The notes under the pieces: model-generated
Told to the model about the DNA's origin: nothing
The model's database searches: none
Seen by the model: only the letters and a program-made list of their open reading frames with translations
DNA from: Clostridia bacterium
Lineage (GTDB): Bacteria > Bacillota > Clostridia > Lutisporales > Lutisporaceae
Reading direction: 5' to 3'
Assembly: GCA_029256365.1 (NCBI GenBank)
Contig: JAQSYB010000139.1
Coordinates: 1-5,938 of the forward strand
DNA: 5,938 nucleotides
Position numbers and translations under genes: made by a program
Part shown: in pieces, positions 1 to 5,762 of the stretch
Position numbering within the stretch: the first letter of the stretch is position 1
How the letters are laid out: each line of letters starts with the position of its first letter

Positions 1-339
1 ATAGTTATCCAATCCCTTTTCAGCAGCTCTTTTGGTAAAAATCAGAACCTTATTCTGTGTAAAATTCAATTTTAGACTAGTGCCTAGATTCAAATCTCGG
101 ATTGCCTCAAGCAGCGTTTCTCCCTTTGATTTGTATATAAGTCTCTGCCCCTTGCCACCTGCTATTTGTTCACTTCTGTAAGGCTTAAACACTTCAAAAT
201 ACAGTATGATATTGTCTTCCTCATCAATATCAACGATTGTTGTGACTACAATCAGCAATTTGTTTATGTCCTTGTAGCTGAAGCAGCCTGATGTAACCAT
301 GCATAGCGCAACAAGCAGCGCCAGCAGCTTTTTTTTCAT
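1..339 (-). CDS. Spore germination receptor C subunit, Ger(x)C family lipoprotein (N-terminal 113 residues, cut by window edge)
   Basis: The reading frame is open from an ATG at 339 to the left edge, giving 113 residues with no stop. The protein begins MKKKLLALLVALCMVTSGC, a positively charged start, a hydrophobic stretch and a lipobox-like TSGC with the lipidated cysteine at residue 19, so it should be an outer-face lipoprotein of the spore inner membrane. The following residues (KDINKLLIVVTTIVDID, then later TQNKVLIFTKRAAEKGLDNY) fit the N-terminal domain of Ger(x)C germinant-receptor C subunits, which assemble with an A and a B subunit. The usual Trp-Asp after the lipid cysteine is Phe-Ser here, so the protein is somewhat divergent. 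The start lies two bases after the stop of the A-subunit fragment, typical of co-translated ger operons; GAGG in the end of that gene may be its SD site, with a rather long spacing of 10. The arrangement suggests a GerKC equivalent. Family assignment is fairly sure, subtype is inference. Confidence 0.85.
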   Translation of the reverse strand, partial: MKKKLLALLVALCMVTSGCFSYKDINKLLIVVTTIVDIDEEDNIILYFEVFKPYRSEQIAGGKGQRLIYKSKGETLLEAIRDLNLGTSLKLNFTQNKVLIFTKRAAEKGLDNY

Positions 340-341
340 GG

Positions 342-800
342 CTATGCATCCTCATTTCTTTCAAAAATATTATTTGATATCTTATCCAAGTCATCTCGTA
401 TCAATAAATCCTTTAAGTTCAGCACCTTAAGGGTGCCCAGAGGATAGAGATATGGGTAGCCGCAGCTATCCAAGCCTGCAAGGTGAGATACCATAATTAT
501 GAAGGCTACATAAAAACCCGGTAAACCAATGATGGAGGAGAAAAACAATATGACAAAATTCCATATGGTAATCGATCCATAGGTTTTGGGAACCAAAAAA
601 GAGCAGATAGAGCTTAGTGCTATTACAATTAGTGTTATATTTGATGCCAATGCTGATTTAACCAAGGCATCTCCAAGTATTAATGCACCTACAATACTGA
701 TTGAAGAACCCAAGGGCTGCGGCAATCTTACACTGCCTTCTCTGATAAGCATAAAAAACAAAGACAGCATGACAACTTCAACAGAGGTAGGAAACGGAAT
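342..800 (-). pseudogene. Spore germination receptor A subunit, C-terminal membrane fragment of a disrupted gerA-family gene
   Basis: Read from 800, this frame gives IPFPTSVEVV followed by the 142-residue stretch that starts MLSLFFMLIREGSVRLPQPLG and ends NEDA. The segment matches the conserved membrane domain of GerA-family A subunits, where a (V/I)PFP motif is followed by a helix and then REAGVRLPRPIG. Further hydrophobic segments follow (ISIVGALILGDALV, ITLIVIALSSICSFLVP, a long stretch around FVILFFSSIIGLPGFYVAFIIMVSHLA), then the conserved short PYLYPL and a polar tail. The frame has a TAG immediately upstream (805-803 lies just before ATA ATT CCG), so it cannot be translated from its own natural start. 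The first ATG at 770 has no SD site and would begin inside a membrane helix. It is the second half of the gene whose first half ends at 800. I read the pair as one gene broken by an internal deletion. Confidence 0.85.
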
Positions 801-1630
801 TATCTAAGCACCCTGGCTACATTAGATACGTACTTATTCATATAGTAATCATCCGGTGTCTGAAAGGACTCAGCAAAGAAATATGGCGCTGTGATAGCAA
901 TAGGCGTACCATCAACCAAAACCACAACCTTGCCTTCTGTTAATTTGCTTACAGCAATATCAGGCTTTTCTGTGTAGCCAATGGTATCAAATGCAGTGTG
1001 CTTCGCTTTTAATCGCTCTTCAATAAAGTTGCTGCTTAAGACATAGTCTTCTTTGATCTCCTGCAGATTCTTTCTGATTAAATCTACCATCCTTTGGGGG
1101 GTGGTCCCTTCAATGTAGCTCATTACGACAAGTACATTGGATTTTGCGCCCATTTGAAAAGGTTCAAACTTCATCTTTGGATTTTTAATGCGGCGTCTTA
1201 TTTGTGTAATGTTGGTTATAATATCCTCAGTAAAGCCCTCCCTAGGTCCTTTTAAAACTGTTTCCGCCAAAGGTATATCAATACTTCTCGTGTTATAACC
1301 CTTTGCATCGCAGGCAATTATTTTATCTATACCAGGAAGCAAAAGTATTGCATCGCCAGATAATATCTTTACAATGGCTTCATCGATTGAATTCGCAAAT
1401 CTAACGGTTTTGGCTGTTAAAACCTCACCAATGACACGATCAATGTTGTCTCCTATATCCTCACATTCTATCAAAGGGCGAATAATAAAGTCACTTACAA
1501 AAATGCTGTCACACATGATACCATCGAAAATTACATAAGCTATTCCCCTGTTTGTATTGAGTTCTCTATAAAAGATATCGAAATTGTTGTAGAATCGTTC
1601 TTTTATAATCTTTATTTTATCATCATGCAT
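800..1630 (-). pseudogene. Spore germination receptor A subunit, N-terminal soluble fragment of a disrupted gerA-family gene
   Basis: From ATG at 1630 this frame encodes 276 residues starting MHDDKIKIIKERF, matching the soluble N-terminal domain of GerA-family germinant-receptor A subunits. Recognisable blocks are AYVIFDGIMCD, LLLPGIDKIIACDAKGYNTR, GPREGFTEDIITNITQIRRR, VVMSYIEGTTPQ, FIEERLK, YTEKPDIAVSKLTEGKVVVL, VDGTPIAITAP and FQTPDDYYMNKYVSNVARVLR at the end. In intact relatives the last block runs directly into the first transmembrane helices; here a TAA follows at 802-800. The start at 1630 is chosen because GGTGAT lies four bases upstream, matching the 16S anti-SD at good register; GTG at 1663 has no SD site, and ATG at 1636 is a further alternative. 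Family members are usually near 480-530 residues, so this is a truncated product. It could still be expressed as a soluble domain, but receptor function is unlikely. By arrangement it is a GerKA equivalent. Confidence 0.88.
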
Positions 1631-1730
1631 ATTCATCACCAGTATAATTTTCTGTATAAGCACTGAATATTATTCATATTGCTGTCAATGCTACTAATAA
1701 TAAAAAGGATTTGAAAATAGTGGAAAATTC

Positions 1731-1829
1731 AATTTTAGAACAACAACACACTATATGTCATTCCGAGCAAAGCGAAGAATCTTCTCCCAATAACATTAAG
1801 ACCCATTCGCTGCGCTCAGGGTGACAGTT
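1731..1829. repeat. Intergenic palindromic repeat, copy 1
   Basis: This is the first of two similar units of about 100 bases placed between the divergent receptor genes. It opens with AATTTTAGAACAACAACACA and contains an inverted repeat from TGTCATTCCGAGC at 1756 to GCTCAGGGTGACA ending at 1826, with AAGCGAA and TTCGCTG further in. The arms pair imperfectly (TGTCA/TGACA, then two G-U type pairs, GAGC/GCTC, AGCGAA/TTCGCT) around a loop of roughly 30 bases. No reading frame is apparent. Sequences with this TGTCATTC...GAGC...AGCGAAGAATC core are, as far as I recall, dispersed palindromic elements in many bacterial genomes; their role is not settled. Confidence 0.8.
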
Positions 1830-1856
1830 TAGAGTAATTGGAAATGTGGATGCTTT

Positions 1857-1956
1857 GATTTTAAAACAGCAGCACACCATATGTCATTCTGAGCAAAGCG
1901 AAGAATCTTATCTCAATATGCACTAAGACCCATTCGCTATGCTCAGGGTGACAGTT
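1857..1956. repeat. Intergenic palindromic repeat, copy 2
   Basis: The second copy lies 126 bases after the first in the same orientation and begins GATTTTAAAACAGCAGCACA, so the similarity extends about 25 bases outside the palindrome. Its inverted repeat runs from TGTCATTCTGAGC (1882) to GCTCAGGGTGACA (ending 1953). Its arms pair better than those of copy 1: TGTCA, two wobble pairs, CTGAGCA, one mismatch, then AGCGAA. No target-site duplication is obvious. It ends about 60 bases before the permease start, so it may sit within or just upstream of that promoter region. Confidence 0.8.
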
Positions 1957-2018
1957 TTACTTAAATTATCAATATACTTTGCTTATAAGAGCTATATAAA
2001 CTTGAAAGGCAGGAAGAT

Positions 2019-3119
2019 ATGGACAAATTTACTTCAAGGCATTTTGCTTTTCTCATAATGGGTGCAGCTATCGTGTCTATGAAAACCTACCCGACAATTT
2101 TCACAAGGAATGGTATGAGAGACAGTTGGGTAGCTGTATTAATTGCTACTGTATTATTTTTAGCTTATTTTATGTTTTTTCTTTATACCAGTAAAAAGTT
2201 CAACTGCAAAAATATCTATGATCTATATTGTGAAGCGACTGGAAAAAAAATAGGCACCTTTTTCATTGTACTTTTTGCAGCTGCACTATATTTTTCATTG
2301 ATAGAAAGTGCAGCTGTAGAGGCCAATTCAATGCATACGAACATGCTGTTGGAGACTCCTACATGGATGTTCTTGATCTTCTTTATTCTTCCAGCAGTAT
2401 ACACAGTAAGCCGTGACAAGGTCGCTATTGTAACAGTTACCATGATAGGTATCGTATTAATCTGCTTGGCAGGCATCAACCTAGCCATACTTACAACAAA
2501 ATACAAGCGTGTTGAGCTGTTGTTTCCATTATTTGAAAATGGATTAACCAGTGGTTTTTTCATTGCAATACTTGAATCCTTAGGACTATATGCCACTGGG
2601 GGAATTATTTTTCCCTATCTTACTGATATCAAAGACGACAAGAGGCTCATCAAGCATTCGCTTATCGCTTTGTTGATAGTGACCCAAATGGAGGTCATCG
2701 CTACAACAGGAGTTATGATGTCCTTTGACATTGAATATCTAAACACCATGTCCTATCCCAAACTATTGCAAACACAGTTGGTTCAATACTTGAGATTTCT
2801 AGAAAGTGGTGAGCTTTATGTAATGCTCCAAATACTCGGTGGCTGGTATTTAAAGTATATCATCAGCTTTTATGCATTTATCCGCGTTTTGACATATTTA
2901 AATATCAGAAGCAAGCTCACTATCCATTTAATTACATTGTCTGTTTTAATTGTTTCGTATTTTATGGCTGAGAATCTTTTTGTATTATTCAGATACTTAA
3001 ACATCTATGCATATATTTCACTTTTTAACTTTGCTATCATACCGACAATCATGGCCACTATCTTTTATATCAAAAGGTCTGCAAAAACAAAACAAAGCCA
3101 GGATGCTAGTGTAAGCTAG
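2019..3119 (+). CDS. Spore germination receptor B subunit, GerAB/GerKB-type endospore germination permease
   Basis: This complete 366-residue integral membrane protein has about ten hydrophobic segments (near residues 8-25, 35-57, 77-98, 114-131, 135-158, 177-200, 213-234, 264-290, 300-320 and 331-350) and a short polar tail. Length and topology match the spore germination permease family, relatives of amino-acid transporters in the APC superfamily, that form the B subunit of Ger receptors in the spore inner membrane and contribute to germinant recognition. Family-like signatures include the start TSRHFAFLIMGAAIV, the segment LESLGLYATGGIIFPYL and the FLESGELYVMLQILGGWYLK block before a helix. 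The ATG is preceded by GAAAGG (2004-2009, nine bases away) and AGGAAG (two bases away). The gene stands alone on the plus strand, divergent from the A and C genes, as gerKB does in Clostridium perfringens. It appears intact although its partner A gene is broken. The natural germinant cannot be told from sequence. Confidence 0.9.
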   Translation: MDKFTSRHFAFLIMGAAIVSMKTYPTIFTRNGMRDSWVAVLIATVLFLAYFMFFLYTSKKFNCKNIYDLYCEATGKKIGTFFIVLFAAALYFSLIESAAVEANSMHTNMLLETPTWMFLIFFILPAVYTVSRDKVAIVTVTMIGIVLICLAGINLAILTTKYKRVELLFPLFENGLTSGFFIAILESLGLYATGGIIFPYLTDIKDDKRLIKHSLIALLIVTQMEVIATTGVMMSFDIEYLNTMSYPKLLQTQLVQYLRFLESGELYVMLQILGGWYLKYIISFYAFIRVLTYLNIRSKLTIHLITLSVLIVSYFMAENLFVLFRYLNIYAYISLFNFAIIPTIMATIFYIKRSAKTKQSQDASVS

Positions 3120-3133
3120 CTCCTGGCCTTACA
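3095..3133. terminator. Bidirectional hairpin terminator between convergent permease and XpaC-like genes
   Basis: GCCAGGA-T-GCTAG (3097-3109) pairs with CTAGC-TCCTGGC (up to 3127), a 12-pair stem with one bulged T and a short TGTAA-type loop. On the minus strand the stem is followed by a T-rich run (complement of the ACAAAACAAA at about 3085-3096), a good intrinsic terminator for the XpaC-like gene. On the plus strand it is followed by CTTACATTTATT, a weaker tail. The left arm lies inside the last codons of the permease and the stop codon TAG is in the stem. Confidence 0.75.
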
Positions 3134-3137
3134 TTTA

Positions 3138-4127
3138 TTAATTGTTGTAATTGCTGTTTTTTAAGACATTGATGGTTGCCTTTAGGTTTAGCATATCTTT
3201 TTCTAACATGCCCTCACACATTTCCTTGAAAATATCCTCCATATCATCAAAGGATTTTTCTGTCTCAAGCAAAAGCTTTTGCACCTCTTCCGAGGAATCA
3301 CTAAAGCTTGAGAGCTTTATATATTTTTGGAACACTTCATTGAATGCATCCAAATAATAATAGAAGAACTTTCTAACTGAATTCATACATTCCGGATTTG
3401 CCCTTACTTCACCTATCAGCTTCTCCGCCATTGTACATAAGCCTTCCAGCTTAACCTTCACATCTGGCTTTGTAATCCGAAAGAGCTCTTTTCTGATGGC
3501 GTATACCTTATCAAAGGCTTCCTTAATGACCTTTTCGATTTCGTTTTCTTCTTTTTTGTCTTCTACGATGATGTCTTGCTTTGCTTTCTTACGTTTTTTC
3601 GCATTGATGCTTGCATTTCTAGCAATATTATATATTACAATCACTGCAGTTCCGCCAATCAGCACCAACCCAGTCAAATCAAGTCTCTTCATAGATAATG
3701 TAACAATGACAGGTATGAGTGTTAGTACAAACAGCAATATGTTCCAATCTGAGGTATGTTCTTCTTTTTCTTGATTGAAGGTTTCTTTTACCTTTTCCTT
3801 TGTTACATTGCTTTTCTTTTGCTTGTTTATGATAGGCTCTTCTGCTTTTGATGTACTTTCAGAAGACCCATGGCTTTTTTCTTGCGCTTGCTGCATATTA
3901 GGCTGGAAGGGTGGCTCATTGTTTTTTATCGGCTTGCTTCCTGCCGATCCAGAAAAAGCATGCAGCACCGCTCCCAATACATGAAAGGCTATGGTAAGTC
4001 CCAATGATACCAGGGAAAAAACCAGCCCAACTATGCCTCCAGGTCCACGGTGTCCTCTATGTCCACTAAAATCAGATCCTCCATAACCATTGAAATCCCT
4101 GTCAAATCTTTGGCGACTCAATAACAT
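3138..4127 (-). CDS. XpaC-like membrane protein (5-bromo-4-chloroindolyl phosphate hydrolysis family)
   Basis: This 329-residue protein has a Gly/His/Arg-rich N-terminus (residues 10-30), a hydrophobic segment (31-58), a polar charged linker rich in Lys, Glu and Ser (60-127), a membrane hairpin (128-145 and 150-168), a basic stretch (NAKKRKKAK) and a helical C-terminal domain (about 195-325). The C-terminal domain resembles the XpaC family: KVYAIRKELFRITKPDVKVKLEGLC, then VRKFFYYYLDAFNEVFQKY and a final helix pair. XpaC was named in Bacillus subtilis from an X-phosphate hydrolysis phenotype; its biochemical role is unclear and no catalytic motif is visible. In many genomes it neighbours a TelA-type tellurite/toxic-anion resistance gene, but none is present here. 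The start is ATG at 4127 with GGGAG three bases upstream, a tight spacing. It converges with the germination permease and is probably monocistronic. The family is fairly sure, function unknown. Confidence 0.8.
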   Translation of the reverse strand: MLLSRQRFDRDFNGYGGSDFSGHRGHRGPGGIVGLVFSLVSLGLTIAFHVLGAVLHAFSGSAGSKPIKNNEPPFQPNMQQAQEKSHGSSESTSKAEEPIINKQKKSNVTKEKVKETFNQEKEEHTSDWNILLFVLTLIPVIVTLSMKRLDLTGLVLIGGTAVIVIYNIARNASINAKKRKKAKQDIIVEDKKEENEIEKVIKEAFDKVYAIRKELFRITKPDVKVKLEGLCTMAEKLIGEVRANPECMNSVRKFFYYYLDAFNEVFQKYIKLSSFSDSSEEVQKLLLETEKSFDDMEDIFKEMCEGMLEKDMLNLKATINVLKNSNYNN

Positions 4128-4147
4128 CCACTCCCGTAATTTATTTC

Positions 4148-4160
4148 AACCTATTAGGTT
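4148..4160. promoter_or_regulatory. Perfect palindrome upstream of the XpaC-like gene, possible operator
   Basis: AACCTATTAGGTT is a perfect inverted repeat of six-base arms around one central base, 20 bases before the XpaC-like start codon and just upstream of its SD site. The position would suit a repressor site or a small RNA hairpin, but arms this short can arise by chance in AT-rich DNA. No regulator is encoded nearby. Confidence 0.25.
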
Positions 4161-4258
4161 AATCTCTCAAATATAACTTCTTGATATATAGTATATACGC
4201 AAAACAAGCACAGTTTGTTTCTTTTTTCATAAAATTTATTTATACTAAATTTTAGCAT

Positions 4259-4323
4259 AATAAAAGGCTTAGCGCATCGAGCGCTTTCGCCTTTTGCCTA
4301 GATTTGCTTCGCAAATGGCAGTT
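4259..4323. repeat. Tandem 65-base double-stem-loop repeat, copy A
   Basis: The unit starts AATAAAAGGCTTAGCGCATC. It can fold into two adjacent hairpins. The first pairs AAAAGGC (4262-4268) with GCCTTTT (4289-4295) and, inside, AGCGC with GCGCT around the loop ATCGA. The second pairs TGCC (4295-4298) and ATTTGC with GCAAAT and GGCA (to 4320) around TTC, with a three-base bulge. Both ends carry A or T runs, so the first hairpin could act as a terminator in either direction. Confidence 0.8.
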
Positions 4324-4388
4324 AATAAAAGGCTCAGCGCATCGAGCACCTTCGCCTTTTGCCTAGATTTGCTTTGCAAATGGCAATA
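4324..4388. repeat. Tandem 65-base double-stem-loop repeat, copy B
   Basis: This directly follows copy A with the same orientation and length, differing at about four positions in the first 62 bases. The outer arms AAAAGGC and GCCTTTT are unchanged, but the inner AGCGC/GCGCT stem of copy A is weakened here to AGCGC/GCACC. The second hairpin is intact (ATTTGC/GCAAAT, loop TTT). The two copies are abutted, suggesting a tandem duplication. Confidence 0.8.
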
Positions 4389-4391
4389 GTT

Positions 4392-4424
4392 AAAAGGGGG
4401 TAGCCTTGGCAGCTACCCCCTATA
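4392..4424 (-). terminator. Rho-independent terminator of the rRNA methyltransferase gene
   Basis: GGGGGTAGC (4396-4404) and GCTACCCCC (4412-4420) form a perfect nine-pair, GC-rich stem with a seven-base loop. Read on the minus strand the stem begins eight bases after the TAA of the methyltransferase gene and is followed by TTTTAACTA, the classic arrangement of an intrinsic terminator. Confidence 0.9.
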
Positions 4425-4427
4425 TGA

Positions 4428-5600
4428 TTATTCTACGTTTTCTTGTGGTTTTTCTTCTCTCGGTGCCCTTGGAGGCTTTGGTCCGTAGAACTGATAATAA
4501 TCAGTCTTCATCATGCCATTGTACAGCTTGCGCTTTTTATCTGCTCTTCTGCCAAACAGCTTCTCAAAGCCTTCGTGTGCTGTAATGATATAAAAGCTCC
4601 ATGTATCAAGCTTTGATAACACCTTGCCCAAATCCTTGTATAGGCTCTCCACTGATTTATTGTCCTCCAGTCTTTCTCCATAGGGAGGATTGGTGACAAT
4701 AAATCCATACTTGTCAGTACTGCTTAGTTCTCTTGCATCTCTCTTTTGAAAATGTATCTGATTTTCCACCCCTGCAAGCTTTGCATTGTTTCGTGCTACC
4801 CGAAGCACCTTTTCATCCACATCATAGCCCTGCAATGTTAGCTTCACATCAGTTCTGACCTTGCTTTTGGCATCTTCTCTGGCTTTGTTCCAAAGACTTT
4901 TGGGTGTAAGCTCCCACTCTTCTGCCATAAACTCTCTATTCAGCCCAGGAGCCATATTCAAGCCTATCATTGCAGCTTCAATCAATACCGTACCAGAGCC
5001 GCAGAAAGGATCAATCATCAACCTATCTTCTCTCCATGGTGTCAACAGTACCATGGCTGCTGCTAAGGTTTCCTTAATCGGCGCTTCATTGGCCAATTCT
5101 CTGTAGCCTCTTTTGTGTAATGCATAACCAGTGGTATCTATGTACAACACTACCTTATCCTTATTAATGAAAACATGGATAGGATACTTGGAGCCTTTCT
5201 CAGGAAACCAATCCAGTTTGTGCTTTTGCTTCATGCTTTCTACTACTGCCTTCTTTACGATGGCTTGTATATCCGAGGCACTAAAAAGCTTGGATTTAAT
5301 GGATGAAGCCTTTGCTACTGGGAACTCTGCGTCTCTTGGAATCCACTTGTGCCAAGGCAGCTTTTTGGTGCTTTCAAAAAGCTGATCATAGGTCTCTGCG
5401 TGAAACTCTCCCACCTTCAGCAATATCCGCTCCGCAGTACGAAGCCATAAATTTGCCATACAGATTCCATATTCATCGGTCTCAAAATTTACTCTACCGT
5501 CTTCTACCGTAGTCGTTTCATAGCCTAAATCTCTTATTTCTCTCGCCAGTACTGCTTCCAGCGCAAAATTACAGGGTGCAGTCAATTCTATCTTACTCAT
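4428..5600 (-). CDS. rlmL: THUMP-domain class I SAM-dependent 23S rRNA (guanine-N2)-methyltransferase, RlmL/YpsC type
   Basis: The 390-residue protein has the layout of the RlmL/YpsC family: an N-terminal ferredoxin-like part (about 1-50, starting MSKIELTAPCNFALEAVLARE), a THUMP RNA-binding domain (about 50-160, ending LYIDTTGYALHKRGYR) and a Rossmann-fold methyltransferase domain (about 170-375). The SAM-binding motif I is DPFCGSGT (197-204), the acidic motif II is GYDVD (258-262), and the catalytic motif IV is TNPPYGERL (303-311), typical of exocyclic amino methylation. In E. coli the equivalent half of RlmKL makes m2G2445 in 23S rRNA from S-adenosylmethionine; the same target here is inferred from family. 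The RlmK half is absent, as in Bacillus YpsC. The C-terminus is a short Pro/Glu-rich tail. ATG at 5600 is supported by AGGAG six bases upstream. The gene is monocistronic with its own terminator and is divergent from a spore protein gene. Confidence 0.93.
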   Translation of the reverse strand: MSKIELTAPCNFALEAVLAREIRDLGYETTTVEDGRVNFETDEYGICMANLWLRTAERILLKVGEFHAETYDQLFESTKKLPWHKWIPRDAEFPVAKASSIKSKLFSASDIQAIVKKAVVESMKQKHKLDWFPEKGSKYPIHVFINKDKVVLYIDTTGYALHKRGYRELANEAPIKETLAAAMVLLTPWREDRLMIDPFCGSGTVLIEAAMIGLNMAPGLNREFMAEEWELTPKSLWNKAREDAKSKVRTDVKLTLQGYDVDEKVLRVARNNAKLAGVENQIHFQKRDARELSSTDKYGFIVTNPPYGERLEDNKSVESLYKDLGKVLSKLDTWSFYIITAHEGFEKLFGRRADKKRKLYNGMMKTDYYQFYGPKPPRAPREEKPQENVE

Positions 5601-5655
5601 TTGTTTCTCCTATTCAGTACTATCATTTTTAACTCCAAAAACTTGTCATAACAGT

Positions 5656-5672
5656 ATTATACTAATATTATA
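5656..5672 (-). promoter_or_regulatory. Candidate -10 elements for the rRNA methyltransferase gene
   Basis: On the minus strand two perfect TATAAT hexamers occur at 5661-5656 and 5672-5667, within 60-75 bases of the rlmL start and in a very AT-rich stretch. No good TTGACA-like -35 box is found at the right distance, so the exact promoter is uncertain and chance matches are possible in such DNA. Confidence 0.4.
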
Positions 5673-5707
5673 ATAAATTTACGAATTATTATTTTAATTT
5701 GTTGAAA

Positions 5708-5737
5708 TGTATATTATTTTTGCATAAATGAATAATA
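5708..5737 (+). promoter_or_regulatory. Sigma-G-like (forespore) promoter for the H-type SASP gene
   Basis: TGTATA at 5708-5713 matches the -35 pattern TGHATR of Bacillus sigma-G promoters. After 17 bases, AATAATA at 5731-5737 matches six of seven positions of the -10 pattern CATWHTA. Transcription would begin near 5744, just before the SD site. Minor SASP genes of this class are known sigma-G targets in Bacillus, so pattern and gene product agree. The surrounding DNA is AT-rich, which raises the risk of chance matches. Confidence 0.5.
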
Positions 5738-5762
5738 AATTTAAAGAAAGGGAGTTGATTTT

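Larger units (their letters stand above)
1664..2018. other. Divergent intergenic region between receptor A and B genes
   Basis: These 355 bases separate the minus-strand A/C genes from the plus-strand permease gene and contain no convincing coding frame. Most of the space is taken by the two palindromic repeats. The flanks are AT-rich. I looked for sigma-G promoters (TGHATR, about 17-18 bases, CATWHTA) reading either way and found no convincing pair, although isolated half-matches exist, such as TGAATA on the minus strand near 1670 and CAATATA at 1970-1976. Confidence 0.7.
4128..4427. other. Non-coding stretch between XpaC-like gene and rRNA methyltransferase gene
   Basis: These 300 bases have no credible gene on either strand. 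From left to right they contain the XpaC-like gene's SD site and the palindrome at 4148-4160, an AT-rich section (about 4161-4258) that should hold the promoter of the XpaC-like gene although no clear -35/-10 pair can be assigned, two tandem 65-base repeats, and the terminator of the methyltransferase gene. Confidence 0.7.

Noticed and set aside
342..770. The C-terminal A-subunit fragment as an independent gene starting at ATG 770
   Set aside because: No SD site before this ATG, it would start inside a conserved helix, and homology extends upstream of it to IPFP at 800.
586..807. Plus-strand open frame of 73 codons opposite the A-subunit C-terminal fragment
   Set aside because: It lies antisense to a clearly recognised GerA membrane domain and shows no family features or SD support.
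1631..1663. GTG start at 1663 for the germination A-subunit fragment
   Set aside because: It has no SD site; ATG at 1630 has GGTGAT in good register and gives an N-terminus that aligns with GerA family starts.
1664..1730. Sigma-G promoter for the A/C genes on the minus strand
   Set aside because: TGAATA is a good -35 match, but no CATWHTA-like -10 follows at 16-18 bases.
1731..1956. CRISPR array
   Set aside because: Only two units, each about 100 bases and palindromic over long arms, with no series of regular spacers and no cas genes.
1957..2018. Sigma-A or sigma-G promoter for the permease
   Set aside because: TATAAG at 1984 with TTAAAT 17 bases upstream, and CAATATA at 1970, each lack a convincing partner box.
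2216..2596. Minus-strand open frame of 126 codons inside the permease gene
   Set aside because: It is antisense to an intact germination permease and its translation shows no recognisable domain.
4259..4388. Riboswitch or tRNA-like RNA
   Set aside because: The folds are simple hairpins in tandem copies, with no recognised aptamer core, and they sit downstream of rlmL rather than in a leader.
4511..5512. Several short open frames overlapping the rRNA methyltransferase gene
   Set aside because: They are in other frames of a gene with complete and ordered methyltransferase motifs, with no sign of coding of their own.
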